The translations under genes and the position numbers were made by a program. Below are positions 28,560 through 43,493 of a stretch of DNA of 64,000 nt, piece after piece. Location of the stretch: NCBI RefSeq assembly GCF_963675165.1, contig NC_087381.1, forward strand, positions 7,348,419-7,412,418, written 5' to 3'. Below the pieces are notes generated by a model, which did not search any database, was not told where the DNA came from, and saw nothing but the letters and a program-made list of their open reading frames with translations. The stretch is from Halichondria panicea. Taxonomy: Eukaryota; Porifera; Demospongiae; Suberitida; Halichondriidae. Each line of letters begins with the position of its first letter. Position 1 is the first letter of the stretch.

Positions 28560-30610
28560 GTGACACAATATTAAGTACACGGCAACTACTGAACCAAATA
28601 TAGTCTGGCTAGTTAGATAATAGTTAAAAACACGTCAATCTAGCTATATAGTATAATAATTATGTTCGTAAATGTAAAGAAAAAACTGCTTTCTATATAT
28701 ATATCAGTGTACAAAGCATCGTGGGTGATGCCTCAGTGGATGTCAAAGCTACATAACATAAAGCTGCTTTTAGCTGTTGCTAATACACACAGCACTGATG
28801 ATGAACATTTTTGGCATTAATTTTGCTGCATGTAAGCTTATCTGTAATGGCAGGGAAAAACTCAAAGAGTGACCATGACCGATGCTAAAAATGACACCAA
28901 AAAGTACAAAGCCAAAAATAATTAGTAATGGCTGCTGCATCAGCAGAGTATTGCAGCTCTTTTATTACTCTTGCAATTACCAATAGCTAGTATTCCAGTG
29001 CAGAGCTATACTACTAAGTTTAGAAAATGCTTGTCACAAATGGTGCAATCTGATTGGTTACTGAGAGGTCCCTTATTTCACTTAGAGACCTCAGTAGAAG
29101 TCTTCTACAGAGGTTAATTATATGTACTTGCCTATGGAAATTTATATTTAATGATGCAGTGCATCATTAAAAATTTTTTTTTTTTAAGTATTTGTGTTTT
29201 GCAGTGCAGCTTTGCAGCTTTTATCTCACTCTTGCAGCTACCAATAGCTAGTGCTCTATAGTGCAGAGCTAATTACTAAGTAGAATAGCAACTTTTTATT
29301 AGCAGTTTTTGCTATGCATGATTCTCAAGAGACGGAAATGGCCTTCAATGTGAGTTTTTTATGTAGACTTAGCCAGAGCGAAGGTTTAACGTTGCTTGAG
29401 ACTTGATAGAAACTATTGGTTGCAAAGTCTTCTTAATATAGCTTAGCTTGCTTAGCACTATTCTAAATCAAACCCTCAGGCCCTTATCAGTCTATAACTA
29501 GTAGCAAATAGGGGTTGGTTGATTATGCTAGCATAATTTTGAGCAAAATACGTACATTTTTTGGTAAGAATTATGCTGGCATACTACTAGGCACCCCTTT
29601 ATAACAAAAATAATTAATAGGCAGGTTTTACAGAAATACATGCAGGTCTGTCAGTCTATTAGTATGAGTCAAATAGTATCAACACTTGGAAGTACTGGTG
29701 CATGTTTAATTATCTCCTATATTAGATAGAGTCATGTAGCAATTATAGTTTGATGTTACTTGTGCAATGACATAATATGGAGTCAATGTTGTGCTTTGGA
29801 GGGAAAATGTGGGAATAATAGAATAGGCTGTTTACTTGAGCATAAAATACTAGCAATATTATAATAGGTAATTATCTCGAACATAATCTACCAACCCCTA
29901 TTGTAGTATAGCAACACTCCATGGACAATCTTCTTCATGCACAAAGGCTGCAATGGCATTCCAAGTAAGCAAAACTAGGCATAACTCGAGAACGAAGCAT
30001 TATTTTGCAAACCCACGAATTAAAATCTAAGAAAACACGACAGAAGCCTATACAAACTCTTATTTGAACTTCATTGTGATCCTTGAGTAGCTGTAGCAGT
30101 CTACACAGACACAAACACACACACAAATACACTACCGTATATATACCTTGCATGCTTGCACACCGAGGCATAATTATACAAAATTAAGGTACTATATAGC
30201 ACAGATATCATGATGAACATTTTTGTGTTGCATGCAGGCATAAAAAACAAAGAGCAGGAAATGATTGACTGTGATTGTTGCGAAAAAGGATGCCAAAACT
30301 CCTAAAATATTAATGGCAGTCTTGCAGCTCTCTTCTCACTTTTGCAGCTAGCAATAGCTATAGCGTTCTTGCAGAGCTACTAAGTATAGAGTAGCCATGG
30401 AGAAGCTTTGCTATACACTCTTCTAAAAACCAATGGCATTCTAAGTAAGCAAAACTAGACATGTATAACTCAAAGCTGCAAATCCACGAAAACGTAACTA
30501 GAAACCTATAGAAACTCTTCATTGATCCTTGAGCAGCTGTAGCAGTCTACACAGACACACACACACACACACACACTACCGTACACCTCGTGCACCGAGG
30601 CATAAATATA
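28560..30610. repeat. Repeat-filled intron 2 of gene 3
   Basis: Two copies or part-copies of the GCCTCGGTG-family repeat (about 28,690-30,175 with an inserted segment at 29,040-29,890, and about 30,200-30,605), each ending ACCGAGGCATAA and with short CA runs. The corresponding gene 4 intron (50,165-50,697) is 0.5 kb and lacks them. No gene is seen. Confidence 0.5.
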
Positions 30611-31227
30611 CGCTTACCTATGCACTGGAAGCATTGACCACCTTGATTGTAATACAGTCCTGCATTATTATTGACACAACAGTCCTCAGCATTGGAAGAA
30701 GGTCCCCCCACAACAAGAGTAGTACAGTTATCAGCAAAGCATCCAGTGAATTGAGCTTGAGCTGCAAGCAACATAGATATGTACATGCACAAGATATACA
30801 GGAATAGTTATTATAATTATTGAGCGACTGAGCAGCTTAACTGGTATAACTTGCAGTGTACACACATACATGGGATTAAACAAGCAATTACTTAGTACAC
30901 ACACAAAAACATAGTTATTCTATAATTATAGGTTGCCTTTTTTCAAACTCCATGAAATACTTCTATCTATTGTATATAGCTACTTTGAGCATACCAACTG
31001 ATGTGCTGATGTAAAAGATAGCCAGTGACAGTAGCAAACGTTCCATCTTGGTCTCAACTTTTGTGATACCTGCTCAGAGCAGATAATTACTGACTGGAGG
31101 AATGGAAATTACTAAAATGCCTGACAGCCTACCACAGGAAATGAAGCCATAATGATGCATGTTCCTGTTTTGTGGTAAAATTATAACCTTATATATATTG
31201 TTGTGTCAGTAATTATCACAAGAGGAG

Positions 31228-31375
31228 CCTTCTGAAAGCTGGAATACAAAGCAACACACTAAACTGGTTTCAAGCTTTCTTGACTGGAAGAAAACAAGAG
31301 GTAACTGTACATCAAACTGGACAAATGTATCATCAGGAGTTCCCCAAGGATAAATCCTTAGCCCCTTAAAAATGT
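31228..31375 (+). pseudogene. Fossil non-LTR retrotransposon reverse-transcriptase fragment
   Basis: The plus strand gives NWFQAFLTGRKQEVTV and, after a one-base shift, SSGVPQG followed by a stop and ILSPL. This matches the block before reverse-transcriptase motif B (WF-x-SFLTGRKQ ... SGVPQGSVLGPL) of LINE-type elements. Only about 50 codons remain, with a frameshift and a stop, in the spacer upstream of gene 3. The mirror spacer (47,140-47,919) has no such fragment. Confidence 0.65.
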
Positions 31376-31412
31376 ACATTAATATGAAATCAAGGACTAT
31401 ATAATTATTATA

Positions 31413-31458
31413 GTCTCATGAATCAGCCGCCCTTCTTTGGGCGGCTGATTCATGAGAC
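31413..31458. repeat. Perfect 20-bp hairpin with a 6-nt loop
   Basis: Arms of 20 nt (first arm GTCTCATGAATCAGCCGCCC) are exactly complementary around TTCTTT. It is GC-rich compared with the AT-rich surroundings and lies just after the LINE fossil. Nothing equivalent was seen in the mirror arm. Origin unknown (small foldback element or structured RNA). Confidence 0.85.
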
Positions 31459-32509
31459 AACCTGAGTATAGGATATTACTATATTTTTACAAACTATTGA
31501 CACAGAATGTGGATTATCTGGTTTTGTCTGGCTATACCTTTGAATCCATGTTATTCAATGTCTACTTTTTCAAAACGGTGTGCATTAAACAATAATTATT
31601 GCAATTAACTTTTAAAGCACACTCACTCTTACGTGTAGATTAGGTTATATAACATGGTCATGTGACTACTTTTAGCTAAAGTGAATTGGCAGGAGATCAT
31701 CTGATCAGCACTAAAGTGGGAGAGAACCTGAATTACGACAATCATTTCAAAGTCATGAGCATGTTACTGTACAGCTATAATTATAGTCTTGATACTTGAA
31801 CCTAAGTCACGGTCATTGAATTAATAGTTGCAATTGCAATTTAGAGATGTAATAATTATATTATAATTGTTGTTGTGTTGGTATTAAAATAGCATGCACG
31901 GTTAACCATAATCATGTCCCACAAATTGTACCCCATGATTTATAAAATGTTTGTTGCCTTTTGACCTCGATCTGAGATCAAAGGAACCACTGCACTGTGC
32001 ATGGGAAAGTGACCTTTTGAGACCTGAGGCCACCGGCCACCCTCCAACCAAAATGTCAAAACCAAAATGTCAAAACCTTGCTTTTATAGGGACACTCTGA
32101 TGGTTTAGATTTATGATATGAGTATAAATCCATTCCATAATATAATTATGACATAATAATTATAACAATTTACATTATGATCTAACCGATACAAAAAAGA
32201 CATTCAGAATTTACAGTCAACACAACTTGAAGCATCTGTCCCGCACAATATAGCATTCTCCTATGGGCTACCTAATACAATCATCAATCAATGTGCACAA
32301 TGAAGCATTATAATTATCTTAGAGCAAACCAACAGGCAGATGGCCTATAGTACTCAATGGAGTGACCTTGCGTAGTTTCCAATTCTAGTGCACTATGCAG
32401 CAGTAAACAACTCGTCATTGTGTATATAATGTGGGTAATGATAATTTATTATGGATAATTCATGACAACTATACGAAGCCAAATAACCACAATAAGAATT
32501 CCCTAAACA

Positions 32510-32990
32510 GTGTAGCGTGGAAGATGATCTCATTCTCACTATAGTGCTTGATTTGCTCCAGAAGGTTGTGTTCAGACATGACACCCACATCACAAGATCG
32601 ATATCGGCACAGTTGGGAACCACGATCCTCAACACGATTACGGAAGCTTCGAATGGTTATTTCAGCAGCCATAATTATAATCCGTAACAGGAACATCATC
32701 ACAATAGATGCACTACGCTGGTCCAGGGAAACTTCAATATTCCTACAAGCTCCATCGTGATTAATTTACAATGCATCTGTCTGCCTCCCCTCCCAATTGA
32801 AATTGTTCAAATTCATTCCCAGGAACAGCATGTCCTTGTAACACCCTCAACATCAGCCTCATCCCCTCGTCCCGTTCTCCCCTCTCTCAAGCCTGTGAAG
32901 GAGGCTACCCAAAACATAATTATACATAATATAGCCCTCGTTGCATGTGTAGGTGGCAGCAGTCACTATTATACTATAATATAAATAATT
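32510..32990 (-). pseudogene. Left ITIH-C-like exon relic with CCP remnant
   Basis: 32,515-32,760 resembles the distal-cassette first exon (IVVPNCADIDLVMWVSC, LNTTFW) with frame breaks; the segment at 32,880-32,990 decodes on the minus strand to a CCP-like ATYTCNEGY piece followed by stops. It lies between the membrane-type pseudogene tail and gene 3, mirroring 40,100-40,451 plus 47,044-47,140. At the position where the right copy is split by the gypsy-like element, this copy is uninterrupted. Confidence 0.7.
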
Positions 32991-34749
32991 ATAATGTTAT
33001 CCTCGTCGGAGTCATATGCGATAATAATTTATAACTAAAATCATGCAGCTGAGTGTTTGTTGGCTATACAAGAGCGTTTTGAGTGTGACATTTTCAATAT
33101 TGCTATGCAATGACTGTACCCTTCGAAAATTAATAACCAGTTAAGTGAATACAACTTAATAATTATAAGGGCATGGCTGTACAAGCTTTAATAAAAATAT
33201 TATGTTAATGGAAGAGTACATCAGTTCACAACTATAATATCCTGTGCATATATACATTGTTCAGTAACTATCAACGTGCATGAGGACTCAGTGTCACAGG
33301 CCCATAAGCCTCACAGGTACGTGTTAGTTCAAACTGCACCTCTGAAGCACCCTCCCCTGCTGTAGAGGGTTGAGGGTTTTCAGTAGAAGTTTCTAAATTC
33401 CCCTCTTGAAATACATTTATATAATCATAGTCAGGATCAGGAATCTCATTAGCAACATCAGCTAGGCCTCCTGCATGCAAGGTGAGGGGGGAGGGACGTA
33501 CAGCAATCATTAAGTACAGTCAAGGCTGGCATCAGTAATACAGAGAAACTAAACTCACATATCTGGTGGACTATTTTCATTGATACCCAAGGTCTTTGAT
33601 TTATACCTCCGATATCTCAGAGCAACCAGTAAAATGACAACCACCAATAGAGCAACTATAAGAGCCAATGATCCAATCACAATGCCAATAACAGCACCTG
33701 GAGCTGCAATAAAAATATACATATAAGTAAGTTGATCTTAAGTCCTGTTTTGAGCTAAAAACATACACATAACCATATACATATGTTCCCTATATTCACA
33801 AATGGCTTTGAGTATACTCTGAGATAACAGTAAATTTGATACAGATAAATGCATGCATGGTGCTTCAGATGTATACACTATGCATGCCCATGCAGTGTGA
33901 GCACACAGTGATGCTGTTATATATAGGGATCTATAATCTTCACGTAATATAGCATACCTTCTTGTGCACACTGAAGAGGACTAGCTTCCGCCCACACTCC
34001 ATCTTCACAGGTCCTTATCTCATCTCCTAGGAGCTGGAACCCTTCATCACAAGTGTACGTAGCAACTGTCCTATGTGGTCCTTCAGACGCATTGTAGATG
34101 ATCATTCCGTTAGCGAATGGTGGAAGATCGTTACACAAAGCTGTGATCACATTATGTGATTAGAGGTTAATGCATGCAATCATGCAGTATATGTTTTCAC
34201 AACTTACAGACACATTGTGGTTCTTGGCCAGTCCACACCCACACTGTTATACTTCCTGCCTCTCCAGTGATACAGTTCCTCTCATTATCCCCCATCTAGG
34301 AAGAACCCATCCTCACACGTGTACATTGCTATTGCGCCCGGGAAAGGGGTGCCGATGTGATACAAGATTGATCCATTCTCAAGACATGGCAGCTCTTCAC
34401 ACTGTATACCTGCATGAATGCTTTTAGTCTATTATTTCAATGACGTACAAGTTTAAAACATAAGCAGCTTTCATCTCACAAGTTAAGGAACAACTTACGT
34501 TGACATGTTGGTGGTACTCCATCGAAAGTGCTGTCATTCTGACAAACTCTGATCACGTTTCCGATAAGAACGAACCCAGGGAAACAGATGTGCTCAGCGT
34601 TAGTTCTCTCGAGGTATGGAGCCGTCATGTCAGGTGAGAACTCTAGGCCGTTTTGCATGCCTGTGCTCAGAATCATTGACATGTCAATAACCGAAAAATA
34701 GTCCTGATCAGCCACAGCAGAAAAATCTGTGTGTTGTGTGTGTGTGTGT

Positions 34750-36477
<1,728 letters not shown>

Positions 36478-36661
36478 TAAATGTAAAATTTAACTGAGCT
36501 TGCGTTATTAATAATTATTAATTGATAATGATGACTCTTCTCACCTGCTATCAGACTGTCCACAGTTGAAAAGGACAACTTAATATCTCTGTCTAATATA
36601 TGACCACTAGTCACTCTCACAGTGAATATCATTGGTCCTTCGTCCTCCCTGGCAGAGTACG

Positions 36662-36968
<307 letters not shown>

Positions 36969-37522
36969 CTATCTATTTATTTTGACTAATGCCTTGTGCT
37001 AATTTCTAAGAACCAAAATTAGAGGTTAACAATATCAAGTCTAAGATAAGTTCTATACTTTATGTCAGCATTACCTCAAATGTGAATGTATAGCTTACAA
37101 TCAGCATGGCCCCAAGTGAATAGCTTACAATAATTATTCAGTATACTAGTTGTTCTGAATGCAACAGATGAATGGGGAGGGTTGGTGCACCGTTAAAGAC
37201 TCTTTAACCCATCATTCTCGACTCTCAAGGTCGGGCATCTGTTTGCTTTTTCTACCTGTATGCATGGTTTTGTGCTGTTTGCTCTTTTGTTCTCTTTTCC
37301 CTTTTTTTTTTTGTTTTTGTTTTTTGCTTGCCTAACTAGATAGGATAATACAAGGTCTCAAAGATCCACCACTAAGTTTACTATACCTAAATATTAGGAC
37401 ATCAGATGCCAACCTTTTTAAAGATTAATTTAAGTGAGCATTCCGCTTGAGCTAGTAACGCGAACAGTTGACACAATTTCTCCCACACAAATGATACTTT
37501 TTGTATACCCTCAAACACACAC

Positions 37523-37558
<36 letters not shown>

Positions 37559-37565
37559 CACACAG

Positions 37566-38853
37566 ATTTTTCTGCTGTGACTGATCAGGACTATCGACAT
37601 GTCAATGATTCTGAGCGCAGGCATGCAAAGCGGCCTAGAGATTCCAGTTGAATTGATCAATGATCCAATATTTGAAATGTTTCAAGGTACACTAATCATC
37701 GTTAGTGGGGACAGAGTGTCCCTGGGTCCAAACACTGCCAACGCTACCATCATCGAAGACAAAGGTATGTACATGTATATACACCCTATGCTGTATTTCA
37801 GCTACTCATAATTATTATACAGTAGAGGCAAAATTAAGTTTCTGTTTCGTTTGCGTAGTAAGCTGATTAGATTTGCGCCTGCAGACATACTTCTCTGTAC
37901 ATGGTTTCGTGGTTACACTCACAGCATGTAGCAATTAATTAATTGCCAGTAGTTCAATGACACGGCCAGTTTGACTGTGTTTGAAAGGACGTGTGCTCAA
38001 ACTTGGGCATGCAGATTTTTTTTGCAAGTGATATACAACCTTTTTTCTTTCCCGTAGTTGTTTGTCAAGGTTAGAATTTCTTGTTAATGATAGTATTGAG
38101 TATACTCACCTGACACGACGGCTCCATACCTCGAGGGAACTAACGCTGAGCACATCTGTTTCCCTGGGTTCGCTCTTATCGGAAACGTGATCAGAGTTTG
38201 TCAGAGTGACAGCACTTTCGATGGAGTACCACCAACGTGTCAACGTAAGTTGCTCCTTAACTAGTTACACGAAAGCTGTTTAAACTTGTACGCCATTGAA
38301 ATAATAGAAAGTGAACTAAGAGCATTCATGCAGGTTTAGAGTGTGAGGAGCTGCCACCTCTTGAGAATGGATCAATCTTGTATCACATCGGTACCTCTTC
38401 CATAGCAATGTACACGTGTGAGGATGGGTTCTTCCTAGATGGGGATAATGAGAGGAACTGTACCGCTGGAGAGGCAGGAAGTAGAACAGTGTGGGTGTAG
38501 ACTGGCCAAGAACCACAATGTGTCTGTAAGTTGTGAAAACATGCTGATTGCTCTAATCACATACACAGCTTTGTGTAACGATCTTTCACCACTCGCTAAT
38601 GGAATGATCATCTACAATGGGTCTGAAGGACCACATAGGACAGTTGCTACGTACACTTGTGATGAAGGGTTCCAGCTCCAAGGAGATGAGATAAGGACCA
38701 GGACATGTGAAGATGGAGTGTGGGCGGAAGCTAGTCCTCTTCAGTCTGCACAAGAAGGTATGCTGCGATACGTGAAGATTATAGATCCCTCAAGCTTGTC
38801 ATAATTATGCCTCGGTGCGCATGCGCAAGCGAGGTATACGGTAGTGTGTTTGT

Positions 38854-38890
<37 letters not shown>

Positions 38891-39816
38891 CCGCTACAGC
38901 TGCTCAAGGATGAATCAAGTGCAAGTAAGAGTTTCTATAGGCTTCTAGTCATGTTTACTTGGATTTTAATTCGTGGATTTGCAAAATAATACTTCGTTCT
39001 CGAGTTATGCCTAGTTTTGCTTACTTGGAATGTCATTGCAGCCTTTTCAGAAGAGTCCGTAGCAAAACTTGCTCTTACTACTCTACTTAGTAGTTAGCTC
39101 TGCACTAGAACGCTAGCTATATTGGTAGCTGCAAGGCTCTGCTGACTTGCAGCCAGACTTGAACTTTTGGCATCGATCGTTTTTAACAACAATCATGGTT
39201 GAATCATTACCCACTATTCGCATGCAGAAAATTAAAGATGTTCATCATGATAATTGTAATCAATGTGTGTATAAAAGCTAGCTATAGTAGTTTTATGTTA
39301 TGTAGCTTTGGCACCTCCACCGAGGCATCAGCACCCGCGGTGCTTTCATTATAACAGCACCACTGTGCTCAGACTACTTGCATGGGCATGCATGAACATT
39401 GTACGTCTGAAGCACCATGCATTGTGATTGGATCATTGGCTCTTCTACTTGCTCTATTAGTGGCAGTCATTTTTCTGGTTGCTCTGAGGTATCAGAAGTA
39501 TAAATCACAGACCTCGAGCCATGAAAATAAGCCACCAGATATGTGAGTTTATCAGTCCATTGCTAAGTTTCTCTAGTACTTATTGCTGATGCTGTGAACG
39601 TTCAATCTCCCTCACCTTGCATGCAGAAGGCCTGATGTTGCTGATGAGCTTCCTGACCATGACTATGATTATATAAGTGTAGGGAATTTAGAAACTTCCA
39701 CTGAAATTCCTCAACCCTCTACAGCATGCAGGGGACGGTGCTTCATGAGGTGCAGTTTGAACTAACACCGTGTGAGGCTTATGGGCCTGTGACACTGAGT
39801 CCCCATGCACGTTGAT
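37566..39816 (+). pseudogene. Right truncated membrane-type paralogue (central pseudogene R)
   Basis: Exon remnants: 37566-37764 (second Calx-beta half with a small deletion after DQDYR), 38058-38244 (CCP with an early TAG after VVCQG), 38334-38525 (CCP with a TAG where gene 2 has TGG, in VWVWTG), 38569-38757 (CCP, open, with a duplicated RT), about 39412-39542 (transmembrane, VIGSLALLLALLVAVIFL) and 39627-39816 (tail, SYxx region DHDYDYISV kept but frame lost later). It mirrors pseudogene L but keeps the Calx-beta and CCP exons separate, so the L fusion happened after duplication. No 5' exons exist. A GCCTCGGTG-family repeat sits in its last CCP/transmembrane intron. Confidence 0.82.
38803..39352. 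mobile_element. GCCTCGGTG-family MITE-like repeat in pseudogene R
   Basis: Bounded by ATTATGCCTCGGTGCGCATG and ...CACCGAGGCATCAGCACC, with a (TG)n run at 38,861-38,888. Inverse match to 22,811-23,380. The left pseudogene lacks it at the same intron, so it inserted after the duplication. Confidence 0.6.
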
Positions 39817-40099
39817 ATAGTTACTGAACAATGTATATATGCACAGGATACTGTAGTTATAAACTAATGTATTCTTCCATGAACATATTAAAGCTTGTAA
39901 AGTTTTTCCAGGTAAGCAATATTCCCTGGCCGTTATTATTTTGTTTTCACATAAACGGTTATTAATTTTCGAAGGGTGATCACATTTTGCAAAATGTCAC
40001 ACTAAAACGCTCTCATAATTATAGCCAACAAACACTCAGCTATTATCACATAATTATTACTCCGACGAGGAGAACATAATTATATTTAAAAGGGACTGT

Positions 40100-40451
40100 T
40101 GCCACCTACACATGCAACGAGGGCTAATTATAATTATGTTTTGGGTATCCTCCTTCACAGGCTTGGGAGACGGGGTGAGGGGATGAAGCTGATGTTGGGG
40201 GTGTTACAAGGACATGCTGTTCCTGGGAATGAATGTGAACAATTTCAATTGGGAGGGAGAGGCAGACAGATGCATTCGTGAGCTATGCAAGTCATGATGG
40301 AGTTTGTAAGGAATATTGAAGTTTCGCTGGATCAGTGCTATTGTTCCTGTTGCGGATTATATGGCTGCTGGAATAGTCATTTGAAGGTTCCATAGTCGCG
40401 TGAGGATCGTGATTCCCAACTGTACCAATATTGATCTTGTGATGTGGGTGT
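40100..40451 (+). pseudogene. Right ITIH-C-like relic, part 1
   Basis: 40,100-40,280 keeps a CCP-like piece (TVATYTCNEG region, broken), and 40,284-40,451 matches the distal-cassette first exon (EVSLDQC, VRIVIPNC, LVMWV) with several frame breaks. It stops at GATGTGGGTGT, where the gypsy-like element begins, and resumes at 47,044 with GGTGTCATGCCTGAACAC. Confidence 0.7.
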
Positions 40452-40702
40452 TATACTGTTCTACACTCTAGTAAACAGTTAATAGTTTCGCATCGATCAT
40501 AAATCCTTTCTTAGTAATAGCATGTGGCTATCTAATAATTACACCAATCAAATAAGTACTAGGACCTGGCTAAATATAGAAATAGATAAATATAGCTAGT
40601 ACCATAAACTAATAATGATTACATAAATAAACATTACGTAACTAGAATATTACATCCCTCCTTTACTTCGGAGAAAAGAAACAGTTATTAGAGCTCATGC
40701 AA

Positions 40703-42080
40703 TCAAGTTCCATATATATTCTGGCCATAACGCTGACAGCTTCGCCTCTGCCTCGTTGGATATCGTCGTTGGACCTGTACTGGTGGTTGTTGCTGAGCTG
40801 GTTGAGTTTCGTCTGGACCATTATCAAGTTCATCATCTGAACTTTCATAATCAGCTTCTGGTGTTCTCACAGAGGGTTGTATTCGTTTGAAATGGCTAAC
40901 GTTTCTCGTGATATCTCTTTCATTTCGAGTTGCCGTTACCATCGAACCTTTGACCTCAATCACCTTGTAAGGGGCAGGATCAAATTTAGTTGTGAATTTG
41001 TCCTTCTTCTTCTGGCGTACCAATACAGTGTCACCAATTTGGATGTTAGGCTGACAACTACGAGATCTCTTGTCGGCTCTCTCCTTCATCTTCTTTTTGG
41101 CTTGTGTGTCTTTGTCTCGTACCAAAGAATCCACTGGAGTGTCATTTGACATGGTTGCCTCAGGTAGCTTGGTGCCGATCTTTCGGTTGAACAAAAGTTG
41201 TGCAGGTGATACTCCTGTTGTACTGTGCGGTGTTGCACGATAATTCAAGAGAAACTGGTAGAGAAACTTCTTCCAATCTCTTCCTTCAGTATGGGCTGAT
41301 CTATCGCTTTAGTGAGAGGCTTCATGAAGCTTTCTGCCTCTGCATTTCCTTGTGGCCATAGAGGAGTGCTCTTTCGATGTTTAATGCCTTTTTCTTGAGT
41401 GTACTGTTTGAACTCTTCTGAGAAGAATGAGGGACCATTGTCACTCTTTAAAACTTTAGGTATTATTCCATGAGTGGAGAAGATTCGATCGAACTTGCTG
41501 ATGGTTCCTTTTCCAGCCGTGGAGTGAACAATCTCAACTTCCAGAAATATAGAGTATGCATCAATGACTACCATCAGATACTCACCAGTTGGGAATGGTC
41601 CGCAAAAATCAATATTCACAGTGTACCATGGTTTGGGTGGCAGTGCTGTCATCTGGAGAGGTGCAGGTGGTGAGTAGGGACTGTTTGCTTGACATGCAAT
41701 GCAGCTCTGAATGGTTTTCTGAACTTTCTCCTCGATTCCTGGAAACCAGACTTTCTCACGTAGCAGTCTCTTAGTCTTCACTATTCCTTGGTGACCTTCA
41801 TGGGCAAGGTCGATTGATCTCTGTTGGAGTGAGCTTGGTATCACTATTCAGTTGCCACAGAGGATCAGATTCGATTCTGCATTTACAGCGAGCTCGTCTT
41901 TAACTTTGCCAAATAGTTTAGTAGCATCTGATTTCTCATACCACTTTCCAGATTGAATGACGTCCATCAATTCACACAGCGTAGGGTCTGTTTTCACCGC
42001 TTCTTGAATCTCTGTCAAGGACATTGCTTTGGGAATTGCATGTAGACATAGGAGGTTGACATAGTCTTCTGCCATTTTCT
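40703..42080 (-). pseudogene. Gypsy-type integrase (frameshifted)
   Basis: On the minus strand: a linker region (MAEDYVNLLCLHAIPKAMS), then from 41,844 a HHCC zinc-binding domain (HEGHQGIVKTKRLL ... CIACQ), then the catalytic core with the D, D and E positions visible in NIDFCGPF, KSDNGPSF and NAEAESF. A one-base frameshift near 41,310 leads into LNYRATPHSTTG and a basic C-terminal tail ending in RYPTRQRRS (stop at 40,703). A further fragment of the same gene (HTKGSNNPSDFLSRH, the RNase H/integrase tether) lies beyond the MULE at 43,407-43,489. Integrases of this kind insert retrotransposon cDNA; this copy is inactive. Confidence 0.85.
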
Positions 42081-43397
42081 TAGCCTCGATCCCAGGCCGA
42101 TCCGTCTCCAATTGAACGCTAGGTCGCCTCCTCGGCCTGGTATTGATTGTATCTGGGCGTGACCGGAAACTGGTAAGTATCAAGCTATGTACTGTAAAAT
42201 CTTCAGTTCAACAGTTGGCTAAAAATACAGTGATATAATGATATAATGACACTAGAAATTAAAACTCTGTAGAGTGCACAGCAGTACTACGTCCATAATA
42301 AATGCAGATGTTTAGAAGCGAAGATCTCAAACAAGAGCTTCCAGAAAGACTTAATAAATACTGCGTTGGATATGCCTGCTAAGCCTTCAGGTGGCATAAC
42401 AAATATTGTGTGTTCACAGTGCATCAAGAGACAGTAAGTAGAATCCTGACGTCACTGGTCAGGATAGCAACCACAAGTGTTGAAAGAGCCATTCCACGTC
42501 AGTAGTTTTAGTGCAGGTAGTTCTATAAGATCGGCCCCTTGGGAAGGACACGAGTGGCACTAGGGCATCCTCTTTCAATGAGTTCACACTCATCAGCTAG
42601 GAGGAGTACGACAGGGGTTGGAGGGGAAGATTCCATTTTGCTCCTGTATACAAATTAGTATGAACCATTTCACTGTACATTTTGTAACTCACAGTGATGG
42701 TCCACACAAAACTAGCCTCAATCCCAGGCCGCACTTTCTTGAAGGCCGGTGAAGGAGGGCTAACACAACACCAGTGCCAGTGCCGTAATGTCATATCTTG
42801 ATCCAGATACCAAGGATTGGGCTATAGGCTATAGTGTACAATTTCCAATGATGAAAGGGTATTATTGATATATATCGCTCACCTTGACAATACATCCCAG
42901 GCCCAGCCACTTGTGGACACCCCTGAGCATAGTATACAAGAGATCGATGGCCAGAGTCTGAGGATAGACTCTGCCAAGTGTATCTGGCTATCAATGGTCT
43001 AATCAAGCGCTTGTATTAAATTGTGTAGTCAATCAAAGGTAGCCAACTGATAGCAGAAACTTGAGAACCTAGGTCTGTTCTTTCACAAGAGTGATGCTCC
43101 TTCTTCCTTCGCACAAGACAGCTCCTCACACTCTAGCTAAGCCTATATCTCTGACAAACTAAACTTGCAAAGAATATACCTATGACACGGAGTTCTTTGT
43201 GATTTAACGGTGATTTTACGGAGTAAGTATGCTTACATACACTATTAGTGTTTCTATTCGCTCCACCTTGCTCAGGTATTCGCTCTTTTTTAGCGAATAC
43301 CTGAGCAACCACAGCACACGCCCAGATACAATCAATACCAGGCCGAGGAGGCGACCTAGCGTTCAATTGGAGACGGATCGGCCTGGGATCGAGGCTA
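42081..43397. mobile_element. Mutator-like (MULE) non-autonomous element with perfect 81-bp TIRs
   Basis: The terminal inverted repeats 42,081-42,161 and 43,317-43,397 are identical over all 81 bp (start TAGCCTCGATCCCAGGCCG). A 9-bp target duplication CCATTTTCT flanks the element (42,072-42,080 and 43,398-43,406). Long TIRs with 9-bp duplications are characteristic of Mutator-like elements. It interrupts the gypsy ORF between AEKM and AEDYVN. The interior has a partial TIR-like motif (CCTCAATCCCAGGCCG near 42,718) and a hairpin (43,272-43,306, arms CTCAGGTATTCGCT). No transposase was recognised. Confidence 0.8.
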
Positions 43398-43493
43398 CCA
43401 TTTTCTCTGCTCTCTTGGGCTCCTTTAATGTGGTGTGTCGGGAGAGAAAATCGGATGGGTTGTTACTTCCTTTTGTGTGTATCTAATAATTAA

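Noticed and set aside
30529-30807. Plus-strand ORF over the Cys-rich exon of gene 3
   Set aside because: The reverse complement of the supported exon 30618-30761; its conserved look comes from the sense strand.
43229-43486. ORF reading through the right MULE TIR (RPRRRPSVQLETDRPG) and its inverse at 41,848-42,183
   Set aside because: The Arg-rich segment is the translated TIR, not protein-coding sequence; only the gypsy part outside it is real.
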